Positions 4,816-6,188 of a DNA stretch of 6,188 nucleotides are shown one piece after another. This DNA comes from an uncultured Actinoplanes sp. GTDB lineage: Bacteria; Actinomycetota; Actinomycetes; Mycobacteriales; Micromonosporaceae. The notes under the pieces are model-generated. The model saw only the letters and a list, made by a program, of their open reading frames with translations, was not told the origin of the DNA and ran no database searches. The DNA lies in contig CAKUMG010000381.1 of the NCBI GenBank assembly GCA_934667465.1, forward strand, positions 1-6,188, read 5' to 3'. Each line of letters begins with the position of its first letter. Position 1 is the first letter of the stretch. The translations under genes were made by a program, and so were the position numbers.

Positions 4816-6188
4816 ATGCCGGCCGACACGACCTATCTCGAACTCTCCGAGGATTCCGGGAGCGCGCACAAGTTCTACGAGGTCACCGTCGACGGCACCG
4901 AGCTGACCATCCGCTATGGACGGATCGGCGACCGGGGCCAGGTGAAACAGGCGTCCTACGCGAGCACCGACAAGGCCCGCTCCGAGGCCGCCAAGAAGAT
5001 CGGGGAGAAGGTCCGCAAGGGGTACGCCCCTGCGGTGGCCGGCGGCCGGCAGAAGCGCTCGGTGTCGCGGCGCCAGATCGTCAGCACCCGCTCGACCGCG
5101 CACCGCGCCCCGGTGCTGTGGCGCTACTCGTCGGGCAGCCCGGCGTTCGGCATCTTCGTCGACGGCGACGTGTGCATGGTCGGCAACGAGAGCGGCCTGA
5201 TCACCACGCTGAGCCATGACGCCGAGGTGCTGCAGCAGTTCCGGCTGCCCGAGGGCGTCAAGTGCATCGTGGCCGACGACGAGTGGCTCTACGCCGGCTG
5301 TGACGACGGCAACGTCTACGACCTGACCGGCAAGGTGCCCCGCCTGGCCTACCGGATCGCCCCCGAGATCGACATCTACTGGCTCGACATCCACGACGGC
5401 GTGCTCGGGGTCTCCGACGCGGGCGGCGGCCTGTCCGCGATCGATCACGAGGACGAGTTCCTGTGGCGCCGGCCCGGCCGGGGCACGTCGGCCTGGATGG
5501 TGCGCTGCGACGACGGTGCCGTGCACCACGGCCACTCCGCCGGCGTGACGAGCTACGACTGGCGTACGGGCAAGGAGCTGTGGCACACCGGCACCGGCGC
5601 GGTCCTGTTCGGCTGGCAGGAGCGCGACACGCTGTATGCGGGCACCGCCACCCGCCAGGTCGTCGAGCTCGGCAAGGACGGCACGCACCGCCAGACGTAC
5701 CGCTGCGACGCCCCGGTCTACTCGTGCGCCACCGCCGAGGACGGCCGCTACGTGTTCGCCGGCGACGGCGCCTCGTCGATCTACTGCTTCGACGCGGCCG
5801 GCAACCGGCTCTGGAAGCTCGGCACCGGGTGCGGCTCCGCCTACTCCATGCAGTACCGCGACGAGCGCCTTTACATCGTCACCACTGACGGCACGCTGGC
5901 CTGCATCGACGCCTCCGAGACGGCGATCCGGTCGGCGGTCGCGGGCACCGTGCCGCAGGCCGTCGACGTCAAGGCCCCGCCACGCATGCCGGCCCTGACC
6001 CCGTCCACCACCGTCGAGATCGCCCACGACGTCGCCGGCGGCGTGGTCGTCGAGTGCGTCGAGGAGCACGGGCGCCTGCGCATCCGGGTCGTGTCGTCCG
6101 GCTACCACCCGGACTGGCAGGTCCAGTTCCCCAAGGGCATCCGCGAGCCCGGCGCGCGCTACGTCGTCTCCGGCATCCGCGAGGCCGC
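4816..6188 (+). CDS. WGR domain plus seven-bladed propeller protein (3' end beyond window)
   Basis: An uninterrupted frame from ATG 4816, with GAGAGG 7 bases upstream, runs off the window after 457 codons. Residues 5-71 are a WGR domain: YLEL, FYEVTVDGTELTIRYGRIG (20-38), GQ (41-42), then EAAKKIGEKVRKGY (57-70). The eponymous Trp is Tyr34. A basic linker (73-97) leads to seven beta-propeller repeats of PQQ/WD40-like type between about 100 and 368, recognisable by recurring motifs such as DEWLYAGCDDGNVYDL, DTLYAGTATRQVVEL and RLYIVTTDGTLACID. A Pro/Ala-rich linker (385-396) precedes a separate domain from about 397 containing GRLRIRVVSSGYHPDWQVQFP (419-439), which is cut by the window edge. 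WGR domains bind nucleic acid or partner proteins in PARPs and occur in bacterial MolR-like regulators; propellers are scaffolds. No catalytic site was seen. The protein is cytoplasmic, as it has no signal peptide. Its function is unknown. Confidence 0.92.
   Translation, partial: MPADTTYLELSEDSGSAHKFYEVTVDGTELTIRYGRIGDRGQVKQASYASTDKARSEAAKKIGEKVRKGYAPAVAGGRQKRSVSRRQIVSTRSTAHRAPVLWRYSSGSPAFGIFVDGDVCMVGNESGLITTLSHDAEVLQQFRLPEGVKCIVADDEWLYAGCDDGNVYDLTGKVPRLAYRIAPEIDIYWLDIHDGVLGVSDAGGGLSAIDHEDEFLWRRPGRGTSAWMVRCDDGAVHHGHSAGVTSYDWRTGKELWHTGTGAVLFGWQERDTLYAGTATRQVVELGKDGTHRQTYRCDAPVYSCATAEDGRYVFAGDGASSIYCFDAAGNRLWKLGTGCGSAYSMQYRDERLYIVTTDGTLACIDASETAIRSAVAGTVPQAVDVKAPPRMPALTPSTTVEIAHDVAGGVVVECVEEHGRLRIRVVSSGYHPDWQVQFPKGIREPGARYVVSGIREA

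Noticed and set aside
3230..4906. Long plus-strand open frame (558 codons)
   Set aside because: It is antisense to the PadR and lipoprotein genes, both of which have clear domains or signals; its translation is Arg/Gly/Leu/Val-rich without motifs.
4699..6108. Long minus-strand open frame (469 codons)
   Set aside because: It is antisense to the WGR-propeller gene, has low-complexity Gly/Ala/Val/Asp-rich translation, and arises from the GC bias of the real plus-strand gene.

Overview
The window is very GC-rich, with strong G/C bias at third codon positions. It carries a PadR regulator/membrane-protein pair, an actinobacterial-style lipoprotein and a WGR-propeller protein. This suggests a filamentous actinobacterium, possibly Micromonosporaceae (Actinoplanes-like); the genus is inferred, as no rRNA or other marker is present.

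Layout. 58-585 (+) encodes a small protein with a Cys...PGDI...His pattern resembling NlpC/P60/CHAP papain-fold hydrolases, followed by a hairpin at 594-619. A gene-poor stretch, 586-969, holds two hairpins and the decayed, apparently frameshifted remnant of a small minus-strand gene (about 731-956). Next come two minus-strand genes: an 88-aa helical hypothetical protein (970-1236) and a SUKH (SMI1/KNR4) protein (1402-1938). A segment of about 80 bp around the start of the 88-aa gene has a diverged, colinear second copy at 675-763, so this part has been duplicated and has decayed. Genes of this kind often accompany polymorphic toxins, and the papain-like protein and the SUKH protein may belong to such a locus; that link is inference.

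From 3381 down to 2063 (minus strand) lies a two-gene operon: a PadR-family repressor and a six-helix membrane protein with an N-terminal HAAS/DUF1700-like region, joined by an ATGA overlap. The PadR promoter is legible: -35 TTGCTA, a 17-bp spacer and -10 TATCGT, with the predicted transcript start on the A of the ATG (a leaderless mRNA). A dyad fills the space between the two boxes, as expected for autorepression. The operon ends in a 13-bp hairpin at 2017-2047.

3575-4555 (minus) encodes a 326-aa lipoprotein with a possible LolA/LppX-like fold, ending in a hairpin built from one copy of a 21-bp direct repeat. It diverges from 4816-6188 (+), a large gene that runs off the window. That gene encodes an N-terminal WGR domain (with YGR in place of WGR), a seven-bladed propeller and the start of a C-terminal domain.

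No tRNA, rRNA, insertion sequence or CRISPR array was seen. Nothing here proves a new system. The best leads are the duplicated and decayed SUKH-adjacent region, the PadR operator architecture and the WGR-propeller protein.
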